A DNA stretch of 35,486 nucleotides from Caldisericum sp. (GTDB lineage Bacteria; Caldisericota; Caldisericia; Caldisericales; Caldisericaceae): positions 1 through 35,486 of the forward strand of contig JAIMJY010000006.1 in NCBI GenBank assembly GCA_020692945.1, in the 5' to 3' direction. Below are positions 1-8,020 of this stretch, piece after piece. Numbering within the stretch: position 1 is the stretch's first letter; every line of letters begins with the position of its first letter. The notes below the pieces were generated by a model. That model did not search any database. It saw nothing but the letters and a program-made list of their open reading frames with translations, and had not been told where the DNA came from. A program made the position numbers and the translations under genes.

Positions 1-28
1 CTATAATGTTCTTTGGAGGTGAATTTAG

Positions 29-658
29 ATGCTTATAAAATGGCTAGGTCATTCGAGTTTTTATATTGAAACGCAAGGAAAGAAAATTCTAACTGATCCA
101 TATGACCCTTCTATCGGTTATCCGAAGAAGTTTCCGCCTGTTGACACAATAACTGTATCCCATGAACACTCAGACCACAATTTCATCAAAGGGGTCCCTT
201 CTTATAAAAACGTAGTGAGGGGAAGTATTGAAAAAACGATTGATGGAGTAAAATTCAAAGGAATTGGTGCTTCACATGACAACGAAAAGGGCCTTAAGCG
301 AGGCCTTATCACGATGTTCAAAATCGAATCGGAAGGGCTTTCAATTTTACACCTCGGGGATCTCGGTACCCTCCTGAGTAAAGACCAGTTAGAAAGTATT
401 GGCAAAGTCAACATACTGATGATTCCAGTTGGAGGCGTTTACACAATTGACAAAACTCAAGCCGAAAAGGTAGTCGAGCAAATAAGCCCAAATATAGTTT
501 TGCCAATGCATTACAAGACAGAATATTTGAAATTCGACATCGATCCTGTAGATCCATTTCTAAAAGGTAAGCATTACACAGAGGTTGATCACCTCGATAT
601 TACAAAAGACACACTTCCCATAGAAACTCAAATCATTTTGCTCAAACTTGGCTTATAG
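29..658 (+). CDS. UPF0173-type metal-dependent hydrolase (metallo-beta-lactamase fold)
   Basis: A 209-residue soluble protein with the metallo-beta-lactamase fold. The metal-binding signature HEHSDHN is at residues 45-51, and further likely ligands are in LHLGDLG (near 107-113) and LPMHYKTEY (near 158-166). Length and motif order fit the YtkL/UPF0173 family, whose physiological substrate is unknown. A GGAGGTG ribosome site at 15-21 precedes the ATG by 7 nt, and a TATAAT at 2-7 may be the -10 of its promoter, with the -35 outside the window. The 3' end overlaps the convergent lgt gene by 17 nt. The family call is sure; the substrate cannot be read from the sequence. Confidence 0.88.
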   Translation: MLIKWLGHSSFYIETQGKKILTDPYDPSIGYPKKFPPVDTITVSHEHSDHNFIKGVPSYKNVVRGSIEKTIDGVKFKGIGASHDNEKGLKRGLITMFKIESEGLSILHLGDLGTLLSKDQLESIGKVNILMIPVGGVYTIDKTQAEKVVEQISPNIVLPMHYKTEYLKFDIDPVDPFLKGKHYTEVDHLDITKDTLPIETQIILLKLGL

Positions 659-1442
659 GAACATTTTTACGCAAAATAAAATGCAGAACTGTGGCTAAGA
701 TAACCATGAATAGCGCGCCCAGTTGATTTGGCGTGAGACCAAAGAAGCGTGTAGGTATATAACGAATGAATTCAACAAAGAATTGCGTTACCGAGAACAC
801 ATACAAGAAAATTACAAACACCTGACCATAGTATGAAGTTTTCTTTTTCATAAGAACCCAGAGCACAACAAAAAGGGTAATCCACCCACCAAGTGAATTG
901 AGCAGTTGAGCAGGGAAAAGTGGCTTGTTGAGAAGCTCGCACTCAGAATTTGTGTTAGTAAACACATTTACAAGCGGAAAAACCTTTGGCCACCAAGATG
1001 GCACAACGACCCCGTGGCAACAACCGTTGAAAAAACAGGCAAACTTGCCTATACCATACCCTATCGCAAGACCCGGACTTGCAACGTCAAGAAGGCCCCA
1101 GAGGGAGATTTTATAGCGTTTTATTGCAAAAAGCACTGCAATGAGTCCTCCAAAAAACATTCCTTGAAAAGAGAGGCCCCCTTCCCATACGGCAACTATT
1201 TTTAAAGGATGGGAAATATAGAAAGATAACCATGGAGATGTAAGAATCCAAAAAATGCGCGCTCCAATAATTCCACCAATAATTGCCCAAATTGCAATAT
1301 TTAGAAAATCGTCCTCCGAAATTTTCATTCGAGTTTTTGCAAAATGCATTGCCAAAAAAATCCCTGCGATGGTTGCGGTTGCAATAATGACTCCAAAAGT
1401 CCTTACCGTGAAACTGCCAATGTGAAATAAAATTGGATACAT
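642..1442 (-). CDS. lgt: Prolipoprotein diacylglyceryl transferase
   Basis: Lgt transfers diacylglycerol from phosphatidylglycerol to the lipobox cysteine of prolipoproteins at the cytoplasmic membrane. The 266-residue product is hydrophobic throughout, with about seven predicted membrane segments. It shows family motifs: the early FGVIIATA segment, IIGARIFWIL, WEGGLSFQG, GYGIGKFACFFNGCCHG and the late FFVEFIRY. The position of the usual arginine of the Lgt signature loop reads as lysine (IGKFACF), and the histidine of E. coli SFHGG is Gln; both regions vary between lineages. It follows the HerA-like gene by 12 nt and probably shares its transcript. The link to DNA processing genes looks like simple co-transcription. 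Confidence 0.9.
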   Translation of the reverse strand: MYPILFHIGSFTVRTFGVIIATATIAGIFLAMHFAKTRMKISEDDFLNIAIWAIIGGIIGARIFWILTSPWLSFYISHPLKIVAVWEGGLSFQGMFFGGLIAVLFAIKRYKISLWGLLDVASPGLAIGYGIGKFACFFNGCCHGVVVPSWWPKVFPLVNVFTNTNSECELLNKPLFPAQLLNSLGGWITLFVVLWVLMKKKTSYYGQVFVIFLYVFSVTQFFVEFIRYIPTRFFGLTPNQLGALFMVILATVLHFILRKNVPISQV

Positions 1443-1454
1443 CTCCGCCTCCTT

Positions 1455-2990
1455 TTACTCTCCATAAAGGTCTTTGTTTGGATCACCGTGAGGAGAATTT
1501 AACTGCATCTCCTTGAAGAAATCCTCGCCAAATTCTCTTACTCTCATTGCAACTGGCATCGGCACAGAAAAACCAAACAAAAGAGACTCTCTTGCCTGAA
1601 GGCTTCTAAGAATCTTTTTAAGTCTTGAGCCACCTCCAACGCCTTGAAAGACTGAATCTATATCACTCTCGTCCATCATTTGTAAGACGAAGCGCGTCCC
1701 TACCTGAGACAGCACTTCAGGATCAATTTCGCTCGGTCGCTGATCGATAATAAATAAGGTAACATTGAATTTTCGCATTTCTCTGGCAATTATTCCAAAA
1801 ATATTTCTTTCTTTGAGGTTTGTAGACAGAAATTTATGGGCCTCTTCAATTACGATAACCGTCCTTAAGCGCTTTAATTCGGAATCGCTCATTGATTCAT
1901 GCTTTCCGTGAATCCTACGAGAAATGATGTTAGCAACAAGAAAATAGACAAGAGCAGAATTTTTGTACTTCCCAGAGAACTGCACAACAACTGAAATTCC
2001 ACTCTTTAAATAGTTGAGTATCTGGTTTATGCTGCTTTCTTCCATAGTATCCTGAAGAAAGTCAAGCTCCGAAAGCCTCGTTGTATGCCTTATCAACGCA
2101 GAAAGAGAAGCAGAGTTTACCCCTAATGATTCCGAAATCTCCGCAAGCTCTTCGTCAGTTTTCCCTTGAAGCGAGAATAGAAACTTGAGCCATTCTTTGC
2201 CCTTCCTTCTTCTTACAAGAAGTGCAGTCTCCTCGGATTTTTCAGAGTAATGAAGTATTTCAGAGGTAAGAGCAATGTCCTCTGGATCCACGTCTACATA
2301 AGGAATCGTAATAATGCTGTCAGCATCAGGGTTATGTGCTACGTCAAAAACCTTAACATTCTTTGGAAAGAATGTTTTGAGAGAAGGCTCAACGCGCCCT
2401 TCCTCATTTTTTGAAGAGCGACCGTATTCATTATGCATGTCGAAAATTAGAAGAGAAGCAATCTCGTTTCTGATGAGCCCCGAAAAAACTATCTTTGCAA
2501 GAACTGTCTTGCCTGAACCCGTGATCCCAAAGATTGCATTGTTCCGCATAGAGAGTTTTTCAAGGTCAACGTATATATGCTCGTCCATCGTAAGGGGAGT
2601 CCCAATGAAAAATGGTTTTCCACCTCTTTTAAAGACAAGCTCGATATCTCTATTTTCCGCAAGGCGGACTGAAGAAAAATGCTCTGGTACAGTTTTGATA
2701 GACATTAGGTTACCATCCGGGTCAGCCATAACATAAGGTGAGAGCTGAATCTCAGAATATATGATGCTCCCCGAAAGAGCAAGTTTTTGAAGAGGCGTCT
2801 CGGGAGGGTCAAAAAATACGTCCTCGTTTGAAGAAAGTAATCTCAGATCGTCAATAATGCCAAAAAATTTGTAGATCCTTCCTTCTATTACTGCAAAATC
2901 GCCTATCTTCAGGCTCTCAGGTGAGACGTCCCTTAGAAGCCTTACAGCAAAACCCTCGGTCACCGAACCAGATTTTAGAAAACCAATCAA
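1455..2990 (-). CDS. HerA-like hexameric ATPase / DNA translocase (DUF87)
   Basis: A 511-residue HerA/FtsK-superfamily ATPase. HerA proteins form hexameric rings that translocate double-stranded DNA, usually with a partner nuclease (NurA in archaea) in end resection. Visible are an N-terminal beta-rich HAS-barrel-like region (1-130), Walker A GITGSGKT at 155-162, the following LLIFDMHNEYG strand, and Walker B VIVIEEAHKFL in the last third, followed by an arginine-rich stretch (IAREMRKF, DQRPSEIDP) typical of HerA. The start is a TTG at 2990, chosen because GGAGG lies 8 nt upstream and the codon overlaps the previous gene's TGA as TTGA, implying translational coupling. The partner nuclease is not obvious, so the process served is inferred. 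Confidence 0.85.
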   Translation of the reverse strand: MIGFLKSGSVTEGFAVRLLRDVSPESLKIGDFAVIEGRIYKFFGIIDDLRLLSSNEDVFFDPPETPLQKLALSGSIIYSEIQLSPYVMADPDGNLMSIKTVPEHFSSVRLAENRDIELVFKRGGKPFFIGTPLTMDEHIYVDLEKLSMRNNAIFGITGSGKTVLAKIVFSGLIRNEIASLLIFDMHNEYGRSSKNEEGRVEPSLKTFFPKNVKVFDVAHNPDADSIITIPYVDVDPEDIALTSEILHYSEKSEETALLVRRRKGKEWLKFLFSLQGKTDEELAEISESLGVNSASLSALIRHTTRLSELDFLQDTMEESSINQILNYLKSGISVVVQFSGKYKNSALVYFLVANIISRRIHGKHESMSDSELKRLRTVIVIEEAHKFLSTNLKERNIFGIIAREMRKFNVTLFIIDQRPSEIDPEVLSQVGTRFVLQMMDESDIDSVFQGVGGGSRLKKILRSLQARESLLFGFSVPMPVAMRVREFGEDFFKEMQLNSPHGDPNKDLYGE

Positions 2991-3568
2991 ATTTTTACCT
3001 CCAAACTTTTGATGAACTGCTTTAAAGTTGAATAATCATTTCGAAATATAATCGAAAGTCTCGTAAGAATGCGCAAAAGTTCTTTGTCCCTGTTTATTTG
3101 AGGCACTGAAACAATGAATTTTCTAAGTAACCGCATTATCACTTCATTTCTTTGAGGAAGCATCGTTTCATCGATTCTAAACAGGAAATCCATGAAAGAA
3201 GAAGAACTTAGGACCTCTGTAAATTCAGCGTCTTCAACCCAATATAGAAGTGTGTGAATGTCTGGAACACCAGTAGGAGCTTCGTACTTTGTACCATTTA
3301 GTTCACAAACGGGAACCAACTGGTACATCCATCTCATTAGAAAAGTCGATTGCGGTTGTTCGCTTTCGATATCACCATAATCAAGTCCGTAAGGAGCAGG
3401 AGTCCTTCCAGGTATCCTGCTTTCTACAAACTGGTCAACCACAATGAGATAGCGCAATGGCTTACTGTTATTCTTTAGAAGGGAACCAATAGGTGGAATG
3501 AAATCCCTTTTTCCTTCCGCTGCAATGAAACTTGGTCTAAGTAATAAAATTTCTCCTATACTTTTCAT
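2987..3568 (-). CDS. Unrecognised protein coupled to the HerA-like ATPase
   Basis: A 193-residue soluble protein that I do not recognise. There is no signal peptide or membrane segment. The N-terminal third contains a hydrophobic strand ending in an acidic residue (LRYLIVVDQF, near 39-48). The C-terminal half is helical, rich in Leu, Ile and Arg. Its stop overlaps the TTG start of the HerA-like gene, so the two are almost certainly made together and the protein is a candidate partner or loading factor. HerA operons often carry NurA, but the diagnostic NurA Asp-Gly-Ser/Gly motif is not evident, so I do not call it NurA. The ATG lies only 7 nt after a TGGTATAAT extended -10 box and has no Shine-Dalgarno sequence, which suggests a leaderless mRNA. 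Confidence 0.7.
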   Translation of the reverse strand: MKSIGEILLLRPSFIAAEGKRDFIPPIGSLLKNNSKPLRYLIVVDQFVESRIPGRTPAPYGLDYGDIESEQPQSTFLMRWMYQLVPVCELNGTKYEAPTGVPDIHTLLYWVEDAEFTEVLSSSSFMDFLFRIDETMLPQRNEVIMRLLRKFIVSVPQINRDKELLRILTRLSIIFRNDYSTLKQFIKSLEVKI

Positions 3569-3583
3569 TTTGAGAATTATACC
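3569..3583 (-). promoter_or_regulatory. Extended -10 promoter with leaderless start
   Basis: On the minus strand TGG-TATAAT (TATAAT at 3581-3576) is followed by 7 nt and then the ATG at 3568. A transcript starting at the usual distance would begin at or next to the ATG. No -35 close to consensus was found (TACTAA at 3604-3599, spacing 17). Confidence 0.5.
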
Positions 3584-3639
3584 ATATTATTGAAATAATT
3601 AGTATAATGTTACAAAGAATTGAAGGAGGAAAAAGAAAA

Positions 3640-4485
3640 ATGATCATTGATGGAAAAGAGATTGCAGCAAAAATAGAGACTGCATTAAAAAGAGAAGTGG
3701 ATAGTCTCAAGCTCAATATGATTACGCCTTCTCTTACCCTTCTACAAGTGGGGGAAGATAAGGCAAGCGAAAGTTACGCAAGAAACATCACAAGAGAAGC
3801 TGATAAAATTGGTATATACGTTGAGCACTACAAAATCCCCTTTGAGGTAAACGAAAAGGATCTTATAAGAGAAGTGGAAAAACTTAATGAAAGGAAAAAT
3901 ATCAATGGAATTCTTCTTGAACTGCCTTTACCACCTCATATCAATAAGAATGCAATTATCGAAGCAGTTTTTCTCGAAAAAGATATCGACGGTTTTCATC
4001 CTGCAAATATGGGTAAACTACTCGAAGGTGCACCAGCTTTTATACCAGCAACAGCCCAGAGCGTACTCGAAACAATAAAAAGTGTTGTGCCATTTATAGA
4101 AGGACAGCACGCAGTTGTCGTTGGAAGAAGCAACATCGTAGGCAAACCAACTGCCTTACTCCTGTTAAATGAAAATGCAACGGTCACTATTTGCCATTCG
4201 AGGACGAGGAACCTTCAGGCCATAACGAGAACAGCAGATATACTTGTTGTGTCGATTGGAAGGCCAATGATGATAGATAAAAGCTATGTAAAAAACGGAG
4301 CAATCGTAATTGACGTTGGAATAAACAAAATAGAAGGGAAAATAGTTGGCGATGTCAACTTCAACGATGTTTACGATATTGCTGGCTGGCTCACACCTGT
4401 CCCAGGAGGCATAGGACTTCTTACAACGCTCATGTTGCTCAAAAATACGATAAAAGCAGCGAAGATCCAAAATAATATTCCATAG
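3640..4485 (+). CDS. folD: Bifunctional methylenetetrahydrofolate dehydrogenase / methenyltetrahydrofolate cyclohydrolase
   Basis: FolD interconverts 5,10-methylene-THF and 10-formyl-THF, feeding one-carbon units to purine synthesis. The 281-residue product has the normal length. The catalytic region SESYARNITREADKIGI includes the conserved Tyr-x3-Lys-type region, ILLELPLPPHI and EKDIDGFHPANMGKL follow, then the NAD(P) loop VVGRSNIVGKPTALLL and the C-terminal signature TPVPGGIGLLTTLMLL. The start is the ATG at 3640, because GGAGG lies at 3625-3629, ten nt upstream; an in-frame upstream ATG at 3607 overlaps a TATAAT (3603-3608) that may be the promoter -10. It is followed co-directionally by the interrupted phosphoribosyltransferase, across a 190-nt gap filled with palindromic repeats. 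Confidence 0.95.
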   Translation: MIIDGKEIAAKIETALKREVDSLKLNMITPSLTLLQVGEDKASESYARNITREADKIGIYVEHYKIPFEVNEKDLIREVEKLNERKNINGILLELPLPPHINKNAIIEAVFLEKDIDGFHPANMGKLLEGAPAFIPATAQSVLETIKSVVPFIEGQHAVVVGRSNIVGKPTALLLLNENATVTICHSRTRNLQAITRTADILVVSIGRPMMIDKSYVKNGAIVIDVGINKIEGKIVGDVNFNDVYDIAGWLTPVPGGIGLLTTLMLLKNTIKAAKIQNNIP

Positions 4486-4539
4486 AAAATTTTTCAATAT
4501 AACGACAAATAATCGCAAAGGCAGCAATTTATTATTTTC

Positions 4540-4612
4540 TTAATCCTTTATAACTTGCAATCTTTTCAGCAAGCTTATCCCCGATCCTTATCAGGGGATT
4601 CCAAAGGAGTAA
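4540..4612 (+). repeat. Pair of 36-nt palindromic units, head-to-head
   Basis: The first unit (4540-4576) has a TTAATCCTTTAT spacer and arms AACTTGC/GCAAGCT around AATCTTTTCA. The second (4577-4612) is in the opposite orientation, with arms ATCCCC/GGGGAT around GATCCTTATCA and ending CCAAAGGAGTAA. Unlike the other pairs, the two hairpins abut with no spacer between them. A third, degenerate palindrome (ATTGC...GCAA, about 4613-4642, containing AAAGACGGCAA) follows directly. The block fills the gap between folD and the phosphoribosyltransferase. Confidence 0.75.
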
Positions 4613-4863
4613 ATTGCAAAGACGGCAACTGCAAGGGAATAAATGAAAGAAAAGAAAGTAAATTCATTAAAAGGAACATGAATTACAGAAGATTAAAGGT
4701 TCTTATCAAAGAAGAGGATGTGAATAGACGGATTAAAGAACTATGCGAGGAAATAGCCAACGATTACCATGGCAAAAAGCCTATTCTCCTATCAATTCTC
4801 AAGGGAGGAGGTTTCTTTCTTGCAGATCTTGCAAGGTCCATAAAACTTGATTTAACAATAGAT

Positions 4864-4902
4864 TTACTCCTTTGTAAACTGCACTCTTCGTAAGCAGTTC
4901 AT
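4864..4902 (+). repeat. Palindromic unit inside hpt (carries in-frame TAA)
   Basis: TTACTCCTTTGT spacer, arms AAACTGC/GCAGTT, loop ACTCTTCGTAA. It sits in the hpt frame between the codons for LTID and ISASSYGG. The insert is 36 nt once one ambiguous original codon is allowed for. Reading through it gives LLCKLHSS, a stop, then AVH. Confidence 0.85.
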
Positions 4903-5025
4903 ATCTCTGCTTCAAGCTATGGAGGAGAAACTGAATCCTCCGGAAATGTGAGGATATTGAAGGACCTATCACAACCGATTGAAAATAAGGATATTATTCT
5001 TGTTGAAGACATAATAGACACAGGC

Positions 5026-5064
5026 TTACTCCTCTGTAACCTGCGCTCTTTTTCAGCAGGTTCT
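5026..5064 (+). repeat. Palindromic unit inside the hpt PRPP loop
   Basis: TTACTCCTCTGT spacer, arms AACCTGC/GCAGGTT and loop GCTCTTTTTCA. It is inserted in-frame as LLCNLRSFSAGS, in the same frame and orientation as the unit at 4864 but without a stop. It splits the conserved DTG-x-TL motif. Confidence 0.88.
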
Positions 5065-5272
5065 ACCCTAAAATCAATATACGACATGCTCAAAACAAGA
5101 AATCCACACAGCATCAAAGTCTGTGTGTTGTTAGACAAACCTTCTCGAAGAAAGGTCAAAGTGCCTGTCCATTACAAAGACTTTGAGATTCCTGACCTTT
5201 TTGTTGTGGAATTCGGAATTGATTTGAGAGAGAGATACAGAAATCTTCCGTACATAGCATATCTTGAATGAT

Positions 5273-6601
5273 CTAACCCAAAATATTTTTCTTCACAATC
5301 TCTCTTCCTTTTTCTATAAGTTTTGCTGAAGCTCCTTTAATGAATTTCTCTTTTATTACGCCTTCAGAGCCGACGATTCTATCTAGCTCCCTTAAGAAAC
5401 TTCCTTTCCTTTTTCTTGAAAATTTTTTTACTTCCCCATAAGCATCCAATCCTTTTTGCCTTAAGAGAAGCTGGAGAATCTCAGAAAAAATCTCAGAGTG
5501 GTTTAACATGTCTTCTCTGATCTTATCTTCCTGCACTTTCATGCTTTGAAGTCCATTGTGCAACATTTTTAAAGAAAGCAGAAGATACGCAAACGACATT
5601 CCAATATTTCTTTTAACGGTAGAATCGGTTAAGTCCCTTTGCAGCCTGGATTTAAGGAGTTTATTGGAGAGAAAGCCAAACATTGCCTCGGCAAGCTCTG
5701 CGTTACCTTCGCTGTTTTCAAATTTTATTGGGTTTATTTTATGTGGCATTGTAGACGAGCCCACGGACTCTTTAGAAACAGTCAAAGAGATGTACTCGAG
5801 AAGGAAATAATTCCAAATGTTTCTATCCGCATCAATAATAACTGAGGAAATCCTCTTAAGCATATCAAAAAGTTTAGCATAGGAGTCTGCCGGCAAAATT
5901 TGAGTTACGAAAATATTCGGCTTTAAGCCTAAATCCCTAACGAAACGCTCAGAGAAAGAAATCCAATCAACCTTTGGGTAGAGAGCGGTAAGCGCATTAT
6001 AGCCTCCTGTTGCTTCTGCAACCTTACCTTCAATCTCAATGTCCTTCAAATCCTTGTAGAGTATCGATAACCTCACTGCATAGTTTATAAACTGTTTACC
6101 AAGTGTAGTTGGAGTAGCGGGTTCCCCATGAGTAAAAGAAAGCATTGAAAGAGATGCATATTCTTCACTTTTTTGTAGAAGAGACTCAATTGCATCTTTA
6201 AGGCTTTTAAGAATAACGTTTCTCCCTTCGTTAAGCATGAGACCATAGCAAAGGTTATTGACATCTTCGGAAGTTAATCCAAAATGAACGAAAGTTTTAA
6301 GATTAGGCAGGACAACGTCTTTTAAAAACTCTACAACAGCATATACGTCGTGTTCCGTTTTTGCCTCATATTTTTTGATCTTTTTTAGTTCTTTAATAGA
6401 AAAACTTTCCTTTATCCTGTCTAAGCATCCTGCGTCAAAGTTAATGCCAGTTTCTTCTAAGAATGCCTTGAGGTAATCTACCTCAACAAAAACGCGTTTC
6501 CTCACGAGGGCGAATTCCGAAAATATCTGGGAAAGCTCCGAGACAAAATCGAAATATCTACCATCAAGAGGAGAGATTTCAAAAAAGTTATCTGTACTCA
6601 A
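5273..6601 (-). CDS. purB: Adenylosuccinate lyase
   Basis: PurB performs two eliminations of fumarate: SAICAR to AICAR, and adenylosuccinate to AMP. The product (about 442 residues) is of the longer E. coli-like type, with the N-terminal FEISPLDGRY, HFGLTSEDVNN, FTHGEPATPTTLGKQF, and the superfamily signature GSSTMPHKINPIKFEN carrying the mobile-loop serine. I favour the TTG at 6601 as start because AGAGAGGTG lies six nt upstream; an in-frame ATG at 6625 has no ribosome site. It overlaps the 3' end of purA by 14 nt, so the two enzymes of the IMP-to-AMP branch are co-translated. It converges with the hpt remnant with only 1 nt between. Confidence 0.93.
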   Translation of the reverse strand: MSTDNFFEISPLDGRYFDFVSELSQIFSEFALVRKRVFVEVDYLKAFLEETGINFDAGCLDRIKESFSIKELKKIKKYEAKTEHDVYAVVEFLKDVVLPNLKTFVHFGLTSEDVNNLCYGLMLNEGRNVILKSLKDAIESLLQKSEEYASLSMLSFTHGEPATPTTLGKQFINYAVRLSILYKDLKDIEIEGKVAEATGGYNALTALYPKVDWISFSERFVRDLGLKPNIFVTQILPADSYAKLFDMLKRISSVIIDADRNIWNYFLLEYISLTVSKESVGSSTMPHKINPIKFENSEGNAELAEAMFGFLSNKLLKSRLQRDLTDSTVKRNIGMSFAYLLLSLKMLHNGLQSMKVQEDKIREDMLNHSEIFSEILQLLLRQKGLDAYGEVKKFSRKRKGSFLRELDRIVGSEGVIKEKFIKGASAKLIEKGREIVKKNILG

Positions 6602-7868
6602 TTGTATCACCTCTCTCGGGTCCATAAGAAAGAATTGTTACGGGGATCCCTGTAAATTTTTCGATAAAGAAAATATATCTTCTAATACCAGCAGGAAGCG
6701 CATCCTTGGCGCGCCCTTTGAGAGCTTCCCACTCGGCCTTCTCAAGGTTTTCGAGTAGCCCAAAAGTCTCATAAATAGGCTTAACCATCTGAAGGTCGTA
6801 AGCGTTTGGAGGAAAATAATCTAATTGTTTCCCGTTCAATTCATATGAAACTGCCACCACGAGATCAGCAATTGATGGGAGAATATCTATTTTGGTAACC
6901 GCTAATTCCTTTATTCCACTTACTTCCACTGCAAATTTGAGTGCAAAGAGATCAAGATAACCAATCCTCCTTGGCCTACCTGTTGTTGCACCGTATTCGT
7001 TACCTTTTTTTCTCAGTATTTCAGCATCAGTTCCATTTATTTCGGTTGGAAACGGTCCTTCGCCCACTCTCGTAGTGTAAGCTTTGGTTATGCCTATAAC
7101 CTTATCTATCGAAGAAAAAGAAACACCCGTACCTGTAAAGGCACCCTGTGCAATTGTATTTGATGAAGTTACAAACGGGTACGTTCCAAAATCAATATCA
7201 AGAAGGACTCCCTGTGCTCCTTCAAAAAGCACTTTTTTACCGTCCTTAAGAAATTTATTTACAAGAAACGATGTACTTTTAACAAACTGTGCAATTTGTT
7301 TTCCGCAGGCTGAATACGAAGCAACAATTTTTGTTTTATACGATTCGAAATCTTCAGGTGTCGTTATTCCTTCAAAGATTAGATAGTCGCGTTTTGCATC
7401 GATAACCTTAGAAATAAAATCCCTTGCATTTGGATGCGTTATATCGCAAATCCTCAGATTAGTCCTTTCCATTTTGTCTTCATATGCAGGACCAATGCCC
7501 TTTCCAGTCGTACCAATGCCATGCCCCTTTGCCCTGTCAATTTCTTTATGGTAAGGCAGTATAACATTAGCTCTATCACTTATAAAAATAGATGGATTAA
7601 TACCAATTGATACGAGATTTTCAAGTTCGCTGACAAGCTCCACAGGGTCAATTACCATTCCATTCCCAAGAATACAGACATTGCCATTTAGAGCACCTGA
7701 TGGGATTTGGTGAAGGCGCACCTCTTTTCCATTATAGAAAACCGTATGGCCAGCATTTGCTCCACCGTTGAATCTGACCACAACATCCATATCTTTCGAA
7801 AGAAAGTCGACAATCTTTCCTTTCCCTTCATCTCCCCACTGCGCTCCAACAACAATTATTCCTGCCAC
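6588..7868 (-). CDS. purA: Adenylosuccinate synthetase
   Basis: PurA makes adenylosuccinate from IMP, aspartate and GTP. The 426-residue product has the usual length. It begins with the GTP-binding P-loop VVGAQWGDEGKGKIVDFL, then RFNGGANAGHTV, the IMP-site TTGKGIGPAYEDK, LFEGAQGVLLDIDFGTYPFVTSSN, GEGPFPTE and TTGRPRRIGYLDL. The start is a GTG at 7868 behind GAGGAGG; an ATG two bases upstream of it is out of frame. It lies downstream of nadC with a 111-nt gap that holds a palindromic pair. NadB and PurA both use aspartate, but the linkage may simply be operon organisation. Confidence 0.96.
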   Translation of the reverse strand: MAGIIVVGAQWGDEGKGKIVDFLSKDMDVVVRFNGGANAGHTVFYNGKEVRLHQIPSGALNGNVCILGNGMVIDPVELVSELENLVSIGINPSIFISDRANVILPYHKEIDRAKGHGIGTTGKGIGPAYEDKMERTNLRICDITHPNARDFISKVIDAKRDYLIFEGITTPEDFESYKTKIVASYSACGKQIAQFVKSTSFLVNKFLKDGKKVLFEGAQGVLLDIDFGTYPFVTSSNTIAQGAFTGTGVSFSSIDKVIGITKAYTTRVGEGPFPTEINGTDAEILRKKGNEYGATTGRPRRIGYLDLFALKFAVEVSGIKELAVTKIDILPSIADLVVAVSYELNGKQLDYFPPNAYDLQMVKPIYETFGLLENLEKAEWEALKGRAKDALPAGIRRYIFFIEKFTGIPVTILSYGPERGDTIEYR

Positions 7869-7944
7869 ATGAACCTCCTCTTATAACTTTTGCAAAAGTT
7901 GGTGGAATTAAATTTAAGATAAAATCACTTTCTACCGTTCTCTT

Positions 7945-8020
7945 TTACTCCTCTGGAATTCACTGAAAAAGAGCGTAAATTACAAAAGATTAAACCTACG
8001 TTCCTTTTCAGTAGGTTTAA
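7945..8020 (+). repeat. Tandem pair of 36-nt palindromic units overlapping the 3' end of nadC
   Basis: Unit 1: TTACTCCTCTGG, arms AATTCAC/GTAAATT (7957-7963 and 7975-7981), loop TGAAAAAGAGC. Spacer ACAAAAGATTA. Unit 2: perfect 8-nt arms AAACCTAC/GTAGGTTT (7992-7999 and 8011-8018), loop GTTCCTTTTCA. The period between the 7-nt arms is 36 nt. Unit 2 and part of the spacer encode the last 13 residues of NadC. Confidence 0.85.

Larger units (their letters stand above)
4678..5271 (+). pseudogene. hpt: Hypoxanthine/purine phosphoribosyltransferase interrupted by two in-frame 36-nt palindromic inserts
   Basis: HPRT converts hypoxanthine or guanine plus PRPP to IMP or GMP. One reading frame runs from the ATG at 4678 (AAGGA site just upstream) to the TGA at 5269-5271 and shows the family motifs in order: PILLSILKGGGFFLADLAR, the SSYGGETESSG loop, ILVEDIIDTG (PRPP loop), CVLLDKPSRRKV, and FGIDLRERYRNLPYIAYL. 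Two 36-nt repeat units interrupt it in the same frame. The first (about 4866-4901) brings a TAA at 4891-4893. The second (about 5026-5064) puts LLCNLRSFSAGS between the DTG and TL of the PRPP loop. Removing both leaves about 173 residues, a normal HPRT. No other frameshift or stop is present, so the damage is recent or the inserts are somehow tolerated. As written it cannot make active enzyme. Confidence 0.85.

Noticed and set aside
1861-2300. TCCTCTGGATCC and similar matches to the repeat spacer inside the HerA-like gene
   Set aside because: They encode conserved protein sequence (DPEDIAL) and have no hairpin; the same applies to TCCTCTG matches in miaA and miaB.
2987-3568. NurA nuclease
   Set aside because: Context fits, but the characteristic Asp-Gly-Ser/Gly catalytic motif and usual length are not seen.
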